Assembly: GCF_023955655.1 (NCBI RefSeq)
Contig: NZ_JAMXHT010000004.1
Span: forward strand, 1-64,000
DNA: 64,000 nt
Reading direction: 5' to 3'
From: Ralstonia soli
Lineage (GTDB): Bacteria > Pseudomonadota > Gammaproteobacteria > Burkholderiales > Burkholderiaceae
Positions 1 to 8,087 of the stretch are shown piece by piece; position 1 is the stretch's first letter, and each line of letters begins with the position of its first letter. The position numbers and the translations under genes were made by a program. Under the pieces are notes generated by a model. The model was not told the DNA's origin, ran no database searches, and saw only the letters and a list, made by a program, of their open reading frames with translations.

Positions 1-36
1 GGGATGCCTCTACGTGAACGTCTCTTCGGTGCTTCT

Positions 37-85
37 GTTGCCACTGTGGTCCCCACTACTTTTTGGTGGGGATCACTCTGGCAAC
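37..85. repeat. Long interrupted inverted repeat (hairpin)
   Basis: The outer arms GTTGCCA and TGGCAAC (7 bp) and the inner arms TGGTCCCCAC and GTGGGGATCA (10 bp, one G-T pair) flank an 8-9 nt T-rich loop. The structure overlaps the 3' end of the minus-strand gene that ends at 73. It has no T-run on the correct side for an intrinsic terminator. It could be a mobile-element end or a REP-like hairpin; the window starts too close to decide. Confidence 0.55.
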
Positions 86-480
86 TTCCTTTCACACCGT
101 CGAGACGGTGCTGGGGACACGCTTACGTCCAAGGCGGCGCTCATCAAGTCGCTGCCCAATGCCAATTGGGAGTCTGACATCCGTTCGTAGAGCTTCTCCA
201 GGCGGGCGAACCGCGGGCGCAGCGCATCGAAGGCTGCCAGGTCGCGGCGCACTTCAGGCAGGCTGAAGTTCACCGGCAGCACGTTCGGATTGTTGGTCAG
301 CACTTCGACTGCCGTACGGGCGAACGTTTCGGATTTGCCGCCCATCTTCACGGCTCTCCTGCGCTGTTCGGGCGAGAGGTCAATCAGGCCGGTCAGGCGA
401 TCTTCTAGCGTTTTCAGCGCACCGTCGATGGCGGTCAGGTCAGCGGCTGCGAGCTGAATCGAAATCAAGTTCTGTGGCAT
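73..480 (-). CDS. Hypothetical protein, possibly C-terminally truncated
   Basis: This is a 135-residue soluble protein with no signal peptide or membrane segment. The first roughly 115 residues look like a compact helical protein (LAAADLTAIDGALKTLE, SPEQRRRAVKMG, ALRPRFARLEKLYERM). The pattern resembles a widespread bacterial hypothetical family that I cannot name. The last 20 residues (after SAALDV) turn basic and proline/serine-rich, and they are encoded by palindromic DNA (CACCGTC/GACGGTG near 97-112) that runs into the hairpin at 37-85. The original C-terminus may therefore have been replaced by an insertion or deletion. It is the leftmost gene of the low-GC accessory segment. Its function is unknown. 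Confidence 0.6.
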   Translation of the reverse strand: MPQNLISIQLAAADLTAIDGALKTLEDRLTGLIDLSPEQRRRAVKMGGKSETFARTAVEVLTNNPNVLPVNFSLPEVRRDLAAFDALRPRFARLEKLYERMSDSQLALGSDLMSAALDVSVSPAPSRRCERKLPE

Positions 481-639
481 TGCATTCCTTATGGATGGAT
501 TGGCAATGTCATGCCGGGGGGCACAACCGCGTGAGATTGGCAGTTGGGAAACCCATCCGCAAGGTAAGAAGTGGCTTCGGAGCGAAGAATCAGAAAGCTC
601 CTATGCAGAGGGGGATGCTTGAACTTTGATGCTCAATCT

Positions 640-1085
640 CGGGGTGATTTTTCTCGGCGCTCGCGGCTTAGAAGTCCTCGCGTGAGTCTTTTTTCTCGGC
701 GTTCGGAGTTCTGAGCTCCAAACGTGAGTCTTTTTTCCTGGCGCTTGGGTCTCAGAACTCGGCATTTGCGTCTTTTTTCTCCACGATCCGAGCTCAAAGC
801 TCGGCGCGTGAGTGATTTTTCTCGACGCTCCGAGCAAAAAGCTCGGCGTATGTGAGTCTTTTTTCTCGGCGTTTGGGTTTCTGAGCTCGGCACGCGAGTC
901 TTTTTGCTCGGCGGTCGGGTCTCACAGCTTGGCGCGTGGGTTTTTTTGCTCGGTGAGTGGGTTTCCGAGCTCGGCGCGCAAGGGTTTTTGCTCGGCGGTT
1001 GGGTTTTTGAGCTCGGTGGACGAGTCTATTTTCTCGGCGCGTGAGTCTTTTTGCTCGGCGTTTGGGTCTCCGAACTCGGCGATCC
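640..1085. repeat. Degenerate 42-bp minisatellite built from 21-bp half units
   Basis: About ten copies of a 42-bp unit read on the plus strand roughly as agctcggcgcgtgagtcttt followed by tttctcggcgtttgggtct. Copies start for example at 798, 840, 884, 926 and 968, and each 42-mer is two diverged 21-mers. Most copies are multiples of 3, so several frames on both strands stay open. One copy near 846 carries two extra bases, which shifts the frame, and one copy near 1018-1080 has a 21-bp expansion. T5-T7 runs recur in every unit. The copies are contiguous without unique spacers, so this is not a CRISPR array. Confidence 0.85.
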
Positions 1086-1398
1086 GCAGCGTCGGCGTGG
1101 TCGTTATAACGCCATGCGTCTGAGAAGGTGTCGCGGCGTTGCTGTCACGCGGGCGGATACCGCCGGGCGCGTATGCGAAATGGGTTGATTTGTCAAAATC
1201 GAAAATCAGGAACCCGTCCCTGCGAGCATGAATCGGAACATCATAGTGGCCATCATGGCGCCATACGATCTGCTCAAGCGCGTGCGCCACGTCGTCCATT
1301 GTTGGGAAATCCCTAGGCGCACAGTCGAAGCAATATTGAATGCCGCCGCAGAAGTAGACCGCTATTGCATGGGAAGGAGGCAACCGGGATTGCGTCAT
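922..1398 (-). CDS. Hypothetical protein with minisatellite-encoded heptad repeats at the C-terminus
   Basis: Starting from the methionine at 1398, this reads as 158 residues; an in-frame start at 1464 would add 22. The N-terminal half (Cys/Asp/His-containing, CGGIQYCFDCAPRDFPT, then IVWRHDGHYDVPIHARRDGF and FDFDKSTHFAY) looks like a genuine folded domain that I do not recognise. From about residue 110 the chain becomes heptads such as AEQKDSR, AEKIDSS, TELKNPT, AEQKPLR, AELGNPL and TEQKNPR, encoded by the 21-bp half units. The stop lies inside the repeat array, while the array continues about 280 bp further downstream. Length and C-terminus are therefore probably variable between strains. 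No strong ribosome binding site is seen. The function is unknown, and the gene may have lost its original end. Confidence 0.5.
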   Translation of the reverse strand: MTQSRLPPSHAIAVYFCGGIQYCFDCAPRDFPTMDDVAHALEQIVWRHDGHYDVPIHARRDGFLIFDFDKSTHFAYAPGGIRPRDSNAATPSQTHGVITTTPTLRIAEFGDPNAEQKDSRAEKIDSSTELKNPTAEQKPLRAELGNPLTEQKNPRAKL

Positions 1399-1599
1399 GA
1401 CGGGACTCGCGTGATGGTGGGATAGTCTTCGGAATGCAAGAGAATGCTGCGGTGTTGGTGCCAATTATTGGTTAACGCCCCTCCGACTGTGCGCCCTGGG
1501 GTGGCTGTACATCGGATAGACTCCCCACTCACCGGCGCTTTATGCCAGTGGCGAGCATGGCTTAGTTTCGCAATTTTTTACCTGCAGGCATCGAAAAAG

Positions 1600-2832
1600 A
1601 TGAAAGTGTTCTGGTCTTGGCAAAGCGATACACCGGCGGCGGTTAACAAGAACTTCGTTAAGGTCGCCCTTGAAAAGGCGTTGTCTCAAGTTTCGGAGGA
1701 GCTTGGGCTGACGGAAGCTGACCGTCCCGAGATCGATCACGACACCAAAGATGCGCCAGGCTTGGTCGCAATCGTCGACACGATTTTCGAGAAAATCCAA
1801 CAAGCCGATGTATTCGTTGGCGATGTCACATTCGTTGGGAAGACTGACGGCGGCAAACTTCTTCCCAATGCAAACGTAATGATCGAGCTTGGTCACGCGC
1901 TCACGTCGATAGGCCATGAGCGCATCATACTTGTGGCCAATAATGCGGCTGGTGGGAAGCCAGAAGACCTCCCGTTCGATTTGCGGCACCGTCGTGGACC
2001 AATCACCTACACGCTTAAGCAGGGCGCAACTCAGGCGAAATATGACGCCACTTTGGACAAGCTTACAGAAGCGCTGGTGGTCGCGTTGAAGACAAATTTG
2101 GGTGCAGCAATCGAGGAGCATGACGCAGGATTGCAGTTCAGTCGGCACCCCTCGCGCCCCGACGACCGGTCGACATGGCTGCAAGCTGGTGTTAGCGTCG
2201 AGCATCAGGATTCCACATCCGCGTCGGGTCATCGAAAATGGACGGTGCGAGAAGAGCCCCGTTCCTATATGCGGCTCGTACCCGCAAGCTGGGTATCTAA
2301 GCCGAGTCGTGCTGAGGTGGTCGCTGGTTCTGGAAATCTCTTCGCATTGGGACCGTGGCGATCTGGCGATTTTGGGGCGAACCAATATGGGGTTGTAAAA
2401 GTTGGTTTACGGAGCGCTAGCGACACTAGCGAAGCCGTTGGCGTGACTCAATGGTTCAATGAGACGGGAGAGCTTTGGGGTTTCAATGGCGCGGCAACGA
2501 TATGCAAAGGTAGTCGAATCTACCTTTGTCTTGACTCGATTGCCCGCGAGTGGTCCAAGTTCATGCGTGATGCCCTAGCGTTCTACAAGAACTTTGGCGT
2601 GGTTGGCCCGATTCGGGTGGAGGCTGGCGTTGTCGGGCTGGACGGCGTGTACTGGCCCGAGGAGACATGGGGAGCAGCCTTGGCACTAGAAGGCCAGGTC
2701 TTTGTGGACCGTGTGTGTCGCGCCTGGACGGAGGGGGAGCAGCTTACTTTTCTGGCTGATGTGTACAACAGGTTGCACGACGCGTTCGGTAAGCCGCATG
2801 TCTCGCCGGAGCGAGTTCCACGAGACCGATAG
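1600..2832 (+). CDS. TIR-like / nucleotide-processing effector candidate with unknown C-terminal domain
   Basis: The open frame runs back to 1444, but family-like sequence begins at the ATG at 1600 (MKVFWSWQSD), giving 410 residues. The first about 140 residues carry the signature of TIR-like/deoxyribosyltransferase-like domains found in anti-phage effectors: FWSWQSD at 4-10, DHDTKDAPG near 47, ADVFVGDVTFVG near 69, NVMIELGHAL at 92-101 with E96 in the position of the catalytic glutamate, and FDLRHRRGPITY near 127. The remaining about 270 residues (from EEHDAGLQF) match nothing I know; they lack membrane segments and are rich in Trp and Gly. GC is lower than in the core genes. It is convergent with the DUF4238 gene 97 bp away. 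NAD-consuming or nucleotide-cleaving defence activity is inference from the fold. Confidence 0.7.
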   Translation: MKVFWSWQSDTPAAVNKNFVKVALEKALSQVSEELGLTEADRPEIDHDTKDAPGLVAIVDTIFEKIQQADVFVGDVTFVGKTDGGKLLPNANVMIELGHALTSIGHERIILVANNAAGGKPEDLPFDLRHRRGPITYTLKQGATQAKYDATLDKLTEALVVALKTNLGAAIEEHDAGLQFSRHPSRPDDRSTWLQAGVSVEHQDSTSASGHRKWTVREEPRSYMRLVPASWVSKPSRAEVVAGSGNLFALGPWRSGDFGANQYGVVKVGLRSASDTSEAVGVTQWFNETGELWGFNGAATICKGSRIYLCLDSIAREWSKFMRDALAFYKNFGVVGPIRVEAGVVGLDGVYWPEETWGAALALEGQVFVDRVCRAWTEGEQLTFLADVYNRLHDAFGKPHVSPERVPRDR

Positions 2833-2929
2833 AATCGTCCAATGTTTCGCGATAAATACGAAGCAAAGCACCGACGTGCATTTTATGGACGATTGCAGGC
2901 TAACGGTTTTTCCAGTTCGCCACACGGTA

Positions 2930-4081
2930 TCACTCGCCGCCCTTGATGTCGTGTGAGTCCGCTAGGCCGTTTTTGGCTTCATGCGCTGCTATTAACTTGC
3001 GAGCGGACGCGATGAGCGACTGTGCCTCTTTCGTCCTTGCTTCCGCTTCTGAGCTCGTTTTCGGGCGCCGACCAAATTCGTCTTGAAAGTAGATTGATCC
3101 ATTGCCTAACTGAGCGAACATATCGCCACCGAATCCGTGTAACGCGCGAGTCGGCATCAGGAATCTACCAAGCTTGTTCCACGCCCGTGTCTTCAGAACT
3201 CGTTCGGGAAATAGGTCCGATTCAGAGTTCGCAGCAATATAGCGTTCCGCTCGCATCTTGATGATGTAGTTCACCTCACTCACTTGCTGCTCGCTGAGCT
3301 CACGGCCACGTATGCAATTGTCATAGCGAACCATTGGATTGTCGAAGTAGCGGGCATTCGTGCGAGACTCCGTCGGCTTCGCCTTCCCCTTACTTCGAGC
3401 CCACTCCAAGTGGGTCAACACAAACAAGCGGTCTCTATCAAACGGGAAGAGCGTCTGCGTTCCGACCCAGGCTAGGTGCGGATCGAAACCGGTCGGGACC
3501 CGCGCGTCAGCAGGAAACACCTCACGGTTGAAGAGAGTGACGGGATGATCTGAAAAGATAAACTTCGTGGGACTCTGGGCCGCAGAAACGATCTCTAGCA
3601 CGCCTTCCGCCCACATTACGCAGTGCATGCGTCGCATCTTTTGCATGCTAATCATCAGCTCTTGCTGATTGCGCGCTTCTCGCAGCAAATGGACGAATCG
3701 AAGTCCTTTAGGCGTTCTGAGTCGAAGAGCGTCCATGAACTCAAACATTTGCCAGTACGTATGGTGAACTGTTTCCCAGTCCTCCGCGATGAACGCGCTT
3801 ATTGCCCGTGCACCTTCCCTGTCAATGGTGCCGAACAACAGTCTTTCGATGTCGTCGTTGGCCTGCCCAAACCAGCGGACCGTATAAAAATCCTTCTCAT
3901 AAAAAAACGCCGAAGGCCCTTTTTCCAGAATAATCTTGCCGCGACCTACTTCGGCTCCGAAACGATTGCGGTATATCTCCGGATGCAAGTCCAAAATTTT
4001 GAACGCTGTTGCGCCGGGGGCAAGGAACCTACGTTGATACCACTCCGGTACATAGTGGTGTTTGACGCTACGGTCCGCCAT
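2930..4081 (-). CDS. DUF4238 domain protein
   Basis: With the start at 4081 (MADRSVKHHYVPEW) this is 383 residues; an upstream in-frame ATG at 4093 adds four. The N-terminal motif HHYVPEWYQRRFL is the hallmark of the DUF4238 family, whose members occur mainly in accessory and defence islands and have no established biochemistry. Later conserved-looking blocks are FIFSDHPVTLFNRE near 180, which resembles the SDxPv motif of the family, and RYIAANSESDLFPE near 275. There is no signal peptide or transmembrane helix. It faces the TIR-like gene tail to tail and shares its lower GC. A host-defence or toxin-type role is only suggested by this context. Confidence 0.7.
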   Translation of the reverse strand: MADRSVKHHYVPEWYQRRFLAPGATAFKILDLHPEIYRNRFGAEVGRGKIILEKGPSAFFYEKDFYTVRWFGQANDDIERLLFGTIDREGARAISAFIAEDWETVHHTYWQMFEFMDALRLRTPKGLRFVHLLREARNQQELMISMQKMRRMHCVMWAEGVLEIVSAAQSPTKFIFSDHPVTLFNREVFPADARVPTGFDPHLAWVGTQTLFPFDRDRLFVLTHLEWARSKGKAKPTESRTNARYFDNPMVRYDNCIRGRELSEQQVSEVNYIIKMRAERYIAANSESDLFPERVLKTRAWNKLGRFLMPTRALHGFGGDMFAQLGNGSIYFQDEFGRRPKTSSEAEARTKEAQSLIASARKLIAAHEAKNGLADSHDIKGGE

Positions 4082-4194
4082 GGCATCCCCCATACTCCGT
4101 CATTTTTCGGCTATGGTGCCATAAGCAGCAGAGTCGCCGTGCAAGGCTGTATCCGCGCAAATGGCCGGATCGAGAGGAGGAAGCTGTCAAACTG

Positions 4195-4389
4195 ATGTTT
4201 AACCGCTTCTACGGAATGGCGGCTCTCTATGACCTAACGCGCCAATGGATTCTGAAAGATGGCCCGTTCGTATGCGATTTCGAGTGGTTGACGGAAAGCT
4301 ACTCAGACGAAGATGTGAACGCTTGGGCTAACAACACGTTCAGGCGGGCGTACGGTGTTGGTCTCGACGATTTCGAAATTCTTGCCTAG
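4195..4389 (+). CDS. Small hypothetical protein
   Basis: This is a 64-residue acidic, aromatic-rich polypeptide (FEWLTESYSDEDVNAWANN, then FRRAYGVGLDDFEI). A strong Shine-Dalgarno sequence, gaggagg, lies about 15 nt upstream of the ATG in gaggaggaagctgtcaaactg. Its composition is protein-like rather than random. It is divergent from the DUF4238 gene (113 bp between starts). I do not recognise it. Confidence 0.5.
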   Translation: MFNRFYGMAALYDLTRQWILKDGPFVCDFEWLTESYSDEDVNAWANNTFRRAYGVGLDDFEILA

Positions 4390-4640
4390 TTGACCTGCTA
4401 GCCGTCATGGAAGCGGATGCCCTCTCGGGGGGGGGGCACTACGCCGCTACTGTCGACGAGTGCCCACCACGGGCAACTCTTCGCCGATGCAAGCCGGATG
4501 AAGATGCTCTTTACCGTGCCTTCCAATAGTTGGTGCACGCGCAGGGCGATGTTGAATGAATTCGCTTACAACGTGGTTACATGGGCTTACGCCGATGCGA
4601 TATTGTTAGCGGACGCTAACTCGAAAACCATTTCGGTATT
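4390..4640. other. Gene-poor segment with a G10 homopolymer, between accessory genes and tRNA-Arg
   Basis: No convincing gene is seen. A run of ten G residues lies at 4427-4436 inside a possible 40-codon frame starting with ATG at 4407 and ending at 4529. A change of one base in the tract would join that start to a longer frame. A long open frame passing through here and through the tRNA is not credible as a protein. Confidence 0.5.
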
Positions 4641-4717
4641 TGGCCTGCCCAGAGGGATTCGAACCCCCGACCGTCGGCTTAGAAGGCCGATGCTCTATCC
4701 AACTGAGCTATGGGCAG
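4641..4717 (-). tRNA. tRNA-Arg (anticodon TCT)
   Basis: The minus strand folds into a full 77-nt cloverleaf. The acceptor arms are CTGCCCA and TGGGCAG with discriminator G and an encoded CCA, the D-arm is GCTCAGTTGGATAGAGC, the anticodon arm is CGGCC-TTCTAAG-CCG with TCT, and the T-arm is TCGGGGGTTCGAATCCC. It decodes AGA. Its 3' end faces the accessory segment at lower coordinates, as expected for a tRNA used as a phage or island attachment site. Confidence 0.95.
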
Positions 4718-4815
4718 ATGTGCGGATACGCAGGCTGCCCAGACACGCCAAAAAGCATACGGCCTCCGGGTGTCTGGGAGGCCGCGATTCTAACAGATGG
4801 GGATGGCGCGGCACG

Positions 4816-5013
4816 CTAGTGCTGGGGCGGGATTTCCGGCGGCAGATCACCGGGCGGCAACTCGATCGGCGGCGTTTGGGGTTCGGGGTCGTGCACCGGG
4901 TCGTGGGCTGGCTCATCGGGCGGCGGCATTTCTGGCGGCGGGTGCGGGGGCTGCTCGGGCGGTTGCGGTGGCGTGATGTGGGCGCGCTGGGTCAGGTCGG
5001 GCAAGGCGGGCAT
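4816..5013 (-). CDS. Small proline-rich protein
   Basis: The frame opens at 5085, but the ATG at 5013 has a GGAG seven bases upstream, so I take a 65-residue protein. After MPALPDLTQRAHI it is almost entirely Pro, Glu, Asp and His in motifs such as PPPDEP, PPHPPPEMPP and PPGDLPPEIPP. It has no signal peptide or membrane helix. A second small protein of the same style (PPPDEP, PPPPVEPPE) is encoded at 37265-37435. This is possibly a disordered linker-like peptide; the function is unknown. Confidence 0.5.
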   Translation of the reverse strand: MPALPDLTQRAHITPPQPPEQPPHPPPEMPPPDEPAHDPVHDPEPQTPPIELPPGDLPPEIPPQH

Positions 5014-5111
5014 GGTCTGGCTCCATGGGGGTTCAGTGTCGGGTTTGCCCTGATGCAGCCCGCAAGCGTCGTTCCTGCGCATCACTCAAGTGGCGATACC
5101 TCAAATACGTA

Positions 5112-5316
5112 CCCCCCATTCGGGGGATTTTTGCTACATTTCGTGCGTCGGGTAGTGCCACATAACAACAACGTTTTGATTCGAAATTCCGCGCAACGAC
5201 GCGGAACGCCGTGCCTACGCACGCCAAACGGGCGTGACGGATGCCTTTCGGTTCCGACCAGACGGGAAATTGAGGGAGTCTTGTTTGGGCAGCCATGGAG
5301 CGATCCATGGGGCTGC
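5112..5316 (+). other. Run of hairpins in the gene-free stretch 5014-5382
   Basis: The 369-bp gap upstream of the small membrane-protein gene contains four local hairpins. They are CCCCC-ATTC-GGGGG followed by ATTTTT (5112-5132, terminator-like), TTCCGCG-CAACGA-CGCGGAA (5187-5206), CGTGC-CTAC-GCACG (5209-5224) and GCAGCC ATGGA / TCCAT GG GGCTGC (5289-5316). They could form a structured 5' leader or a small RNA. I do not recognise a known riboswitch consensus. Confidence 0.35.
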
Positions 5317-5382
5317 TGCGTTTCGCCATGGCAACAGGGGGCCAGGCGGGGCGTCAGTCATGGGGCAGGGAGGAGAATCACA

Positions 5383-5586
5383 ATGCGCACACGTCACGCA
5401 CGGCGCCCGACGGGGCCGTCTCGCACCACCTATATCCGTAGCGCTCAGAGCGGGCGGATCGGTGACCGTTCCAATGCTTCCGATCACCGTCTGCCGCCGA
5501 GCAGCGTGCCGCGCCTGCTGCTATGGATGCTGGCCGCAACGATCGCGCTGGCGGTCGTGAACTTCGTGTGGCGGCACTTCAACTGA
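5383..5586 (+). CDS. Small single-helix membrane protein
   Basis: A gene is buried in a longer meaningless frame. The ATG at 5383 is preceded by a strong ribosome binding site (gggaggag, 7 nt spacing) and gives 67 residues. The first about 45 are basic and serine-rich (RTRHARRPTGPSRTTYIRS), and the last 20 form one hydrophobic helix, LLLWMLAATIALAVVNFVW, ending RHFN. The layout predicts a tail-anchored inner-membrane peptide with a positively charged cytoplasmic part. It is convergent with the FAD oxidase gene (20 bp gap). It matches no family I know. Confidence 0.55.
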   Translation: MRTRHARRPTGPSRTTYIRSAQSGRIGDRSNASDHRLPPSSVPRLLLWMLAATIALAVVNFVWRHFN

Positions 5587-5606
5587 ACCACTGACGCCGA
5601 AGCGCG

Positions 5607-7019
5607 TTACAGCACCTTTCCCGGGTTCATCAGCCCGCGCGGGTCGAGCGCCTGCTTGATCGCGCGCATGGCGGCCAGTTCCACGGGGCTCTTGTAGCGC
5701 GCGTTGTCTGCGCGCTTGAGCTGGCCGATGCCGTGTTCGGCCGAGATCGAGCCGCCGTGCGCATGCACGCTGTCGTGCACGATGCGGTTGATGCCGTCCT
5801 GGTTGGCCAGGAACGCCTCGTGCGCATGGCCTTCGGGCGGCGACACGTTGTAGTGCAGGTTGCCGTCGCCCAGGTGGCCGAAGGTCACCATGCGGATGTT
5901 CGGATAGGCGGCAGCCAGCGCGCGGTCGGTCACGTCGATAAAGTCTGCGATGCGCGAGATGGGCACGCCAATGTCGTGCTTGATGTTCTTGCCTTCATCG
6001 GCCTGGGCCAGCGGAATGTGCTCGCGCAGGTTCCAGAAGTCGCGCGATTGCGCCACCGATTCCGCCACCGCCGCATCGTCGATCACGCCGCGTGCGAGCG
6101 CGTCTTCTATGAGTGATTCGAACAGCGTGCGGGCGTGTTCCTCGCTTTCCAGGTCCGACAATTCCAGCAAGACGTATTGCGGATACGCCTGCGTGAAGGG
6201 CACGCGCAACTGCGGATAGTGGTTGCGCACCAGCGCCAGGCAGAACGCTGACATCAGCTCGAAGCCCGTCAGCAGCGTCCCCGCATGGCCTTGCGCCAGC
6301 GAGAGAAATTCCAGCGCTTGTCTTGGCGATTGCAGCGCCGCCAGTGCCGTCACCTTGGCACGCGGCTGCGGGAACAGTTTCAGCATCGCGCCGGTGATGA
6401 TGCCCAGCGTGCCTTCCGCGCCGATCAGCAGGTCGCGCAGGTCGTAGCCGGTGTTGTCTTTGCGCAGGCCGCGCAGGCCGTTCCACAGTTCGCCGTTGGG
6501 CAGCACGGCTTCAATACCGAGGCACAGCTCGCGCGCGTTGCCGTAGCGCAGGACGGCCGTGCCGCCGGCATTGGTCGCCAGGTTGCCGCCGATGGTGCAA
6601 CTGCCTTCGGCCGCCAGGCTTAGCGGGAAGAGCCGGTTGGCATCGGCCGCAGCTTGTTGCACGTTGGCCAGGATGCAGCCGGCATCCACCGTGATGGTGT
6701 TGTTGATTGGGTCGACCGCGCGCACGCGCTGCATGCGCTGCAACGAGATCACCACGGCGCTGCCTTCCATGTCGGGCGTGGCGCCGCCGCACAGGCCGGT
6801 GTTGCCGCCTTGCGGGACGATGGGCACGCCGTGCTCGCCGCACAGCTGCACGAGCGCGGCCACTTCGTCCGGGCTGCCTGGGCGCAACACGGCGCGCGCG
6901 CGACCCGTGAAACGCTTGCGCCAATCGGTGAGATAGGGCGCTTGGTCTTCCGCCGTGGTCAGGACGTGCGTTGCACCGATGGCGTCAACACAGGCTTGCA
7001 GAAAGGCATCGTGGGTCAT
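5607..7019 (-). CDS. FAD-linked oxidoreductase, GlcD / D-2-hydroxyacid dehydrogenase family
   Basis: A 470-residue flavoprotein of the VAO/GlcD type. The N-terminal FAD-binding (PCMH) domain has PQGGNTGLCGGATPD near residue 90, GGNLATNAGGTAVLRYGN near 145 and LLIGAEGTLGIITGA near 195. The C-terminal FAD-oxidase domain has the metal-site region TFGHLGDGNLHYNV near 380 and EHGIGQLKR near 428. Family members oxidise D-lactate, D-2-hydroxyglutarate or glycolate; the length fits the D-2-hydroxyglutarate or D-lactate dehydrogenase subgroup. The substrate cannot be fixed from the sequence. It lies 6 bp after the DUF2069 gene on the same strand, so it may be co-transcribed with wrbA and the DUF2069 gene, both of redox or membrane character. 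Confidence 0.9.
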   Translation of the reverse strand: MTHDAFLQACVDAIGATHVLTTAEDQAPYLTDWRKRFTGRARAVLRPGSPDEVAALVQLCGEHGVPIVPQGGNTGLCGGATPDMEGSAVVISLQRMQRVRAVDPINNTITVDAGCILANVQQAAADANRLFPLSLAAEGSCTIGGNLATNAGGTAVLRYGNARELCLGIEAVLPNGELWNGLRGLRKDNTGYDLRDLLIGAEGTLGIITGAMLKLFPQPRAKVTALAALQSPRQALEFLSLAQGHAGTLLTGFELMSAFCLALVRNHYPQLRVPFTQAYPQYVLLELSDLESEEHARTLFESLIEDALARGVIDDAAVAESVAQSRDFWNLREHIPLAQADEGKNIKHDIGVPISRIADFIDVTDRALAAAYPNIRMVTFGHLGDGNLHYNVSPPEGHAHEAFLANQDGINRIVHDSVHAHGGSISAEHGIGQLKRADNARYKSPVELAAMRAIKQALDPRGLMNPGKVL

Positions 7020-7025
7020 GGCAAG

Positions 7026-8017
<992 letters not shown>

Positions 8018-8087
8018 TTAAGAGCGTCGCGGTATTATAGTTGCGCCCCTCATCCCCCCTTGTTTGCCTTGCGCTGCCTCATTCTTC

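Noticed and set aside
37-85. Insertion-sequence terminal inverted repeat
   Set aside because: No transposase fragment or target duplication is visible; kept only as an unexplained hairpin.
640-1085. Tandem repeat array as a CRISPR locus
   Set aside because: Units are contiguous, degenerate and lack unique spacers; no cas gene is present.
4417-5586. 389-codon plus-strand frame
   Set aside because: It runs through the tRNA-Arg gene (giving the familiar artefact peptide GIRTPDRRLRRPMLYPTELWA-like) and has no coherent composition; only its last 67 codons, from 5383, look real.
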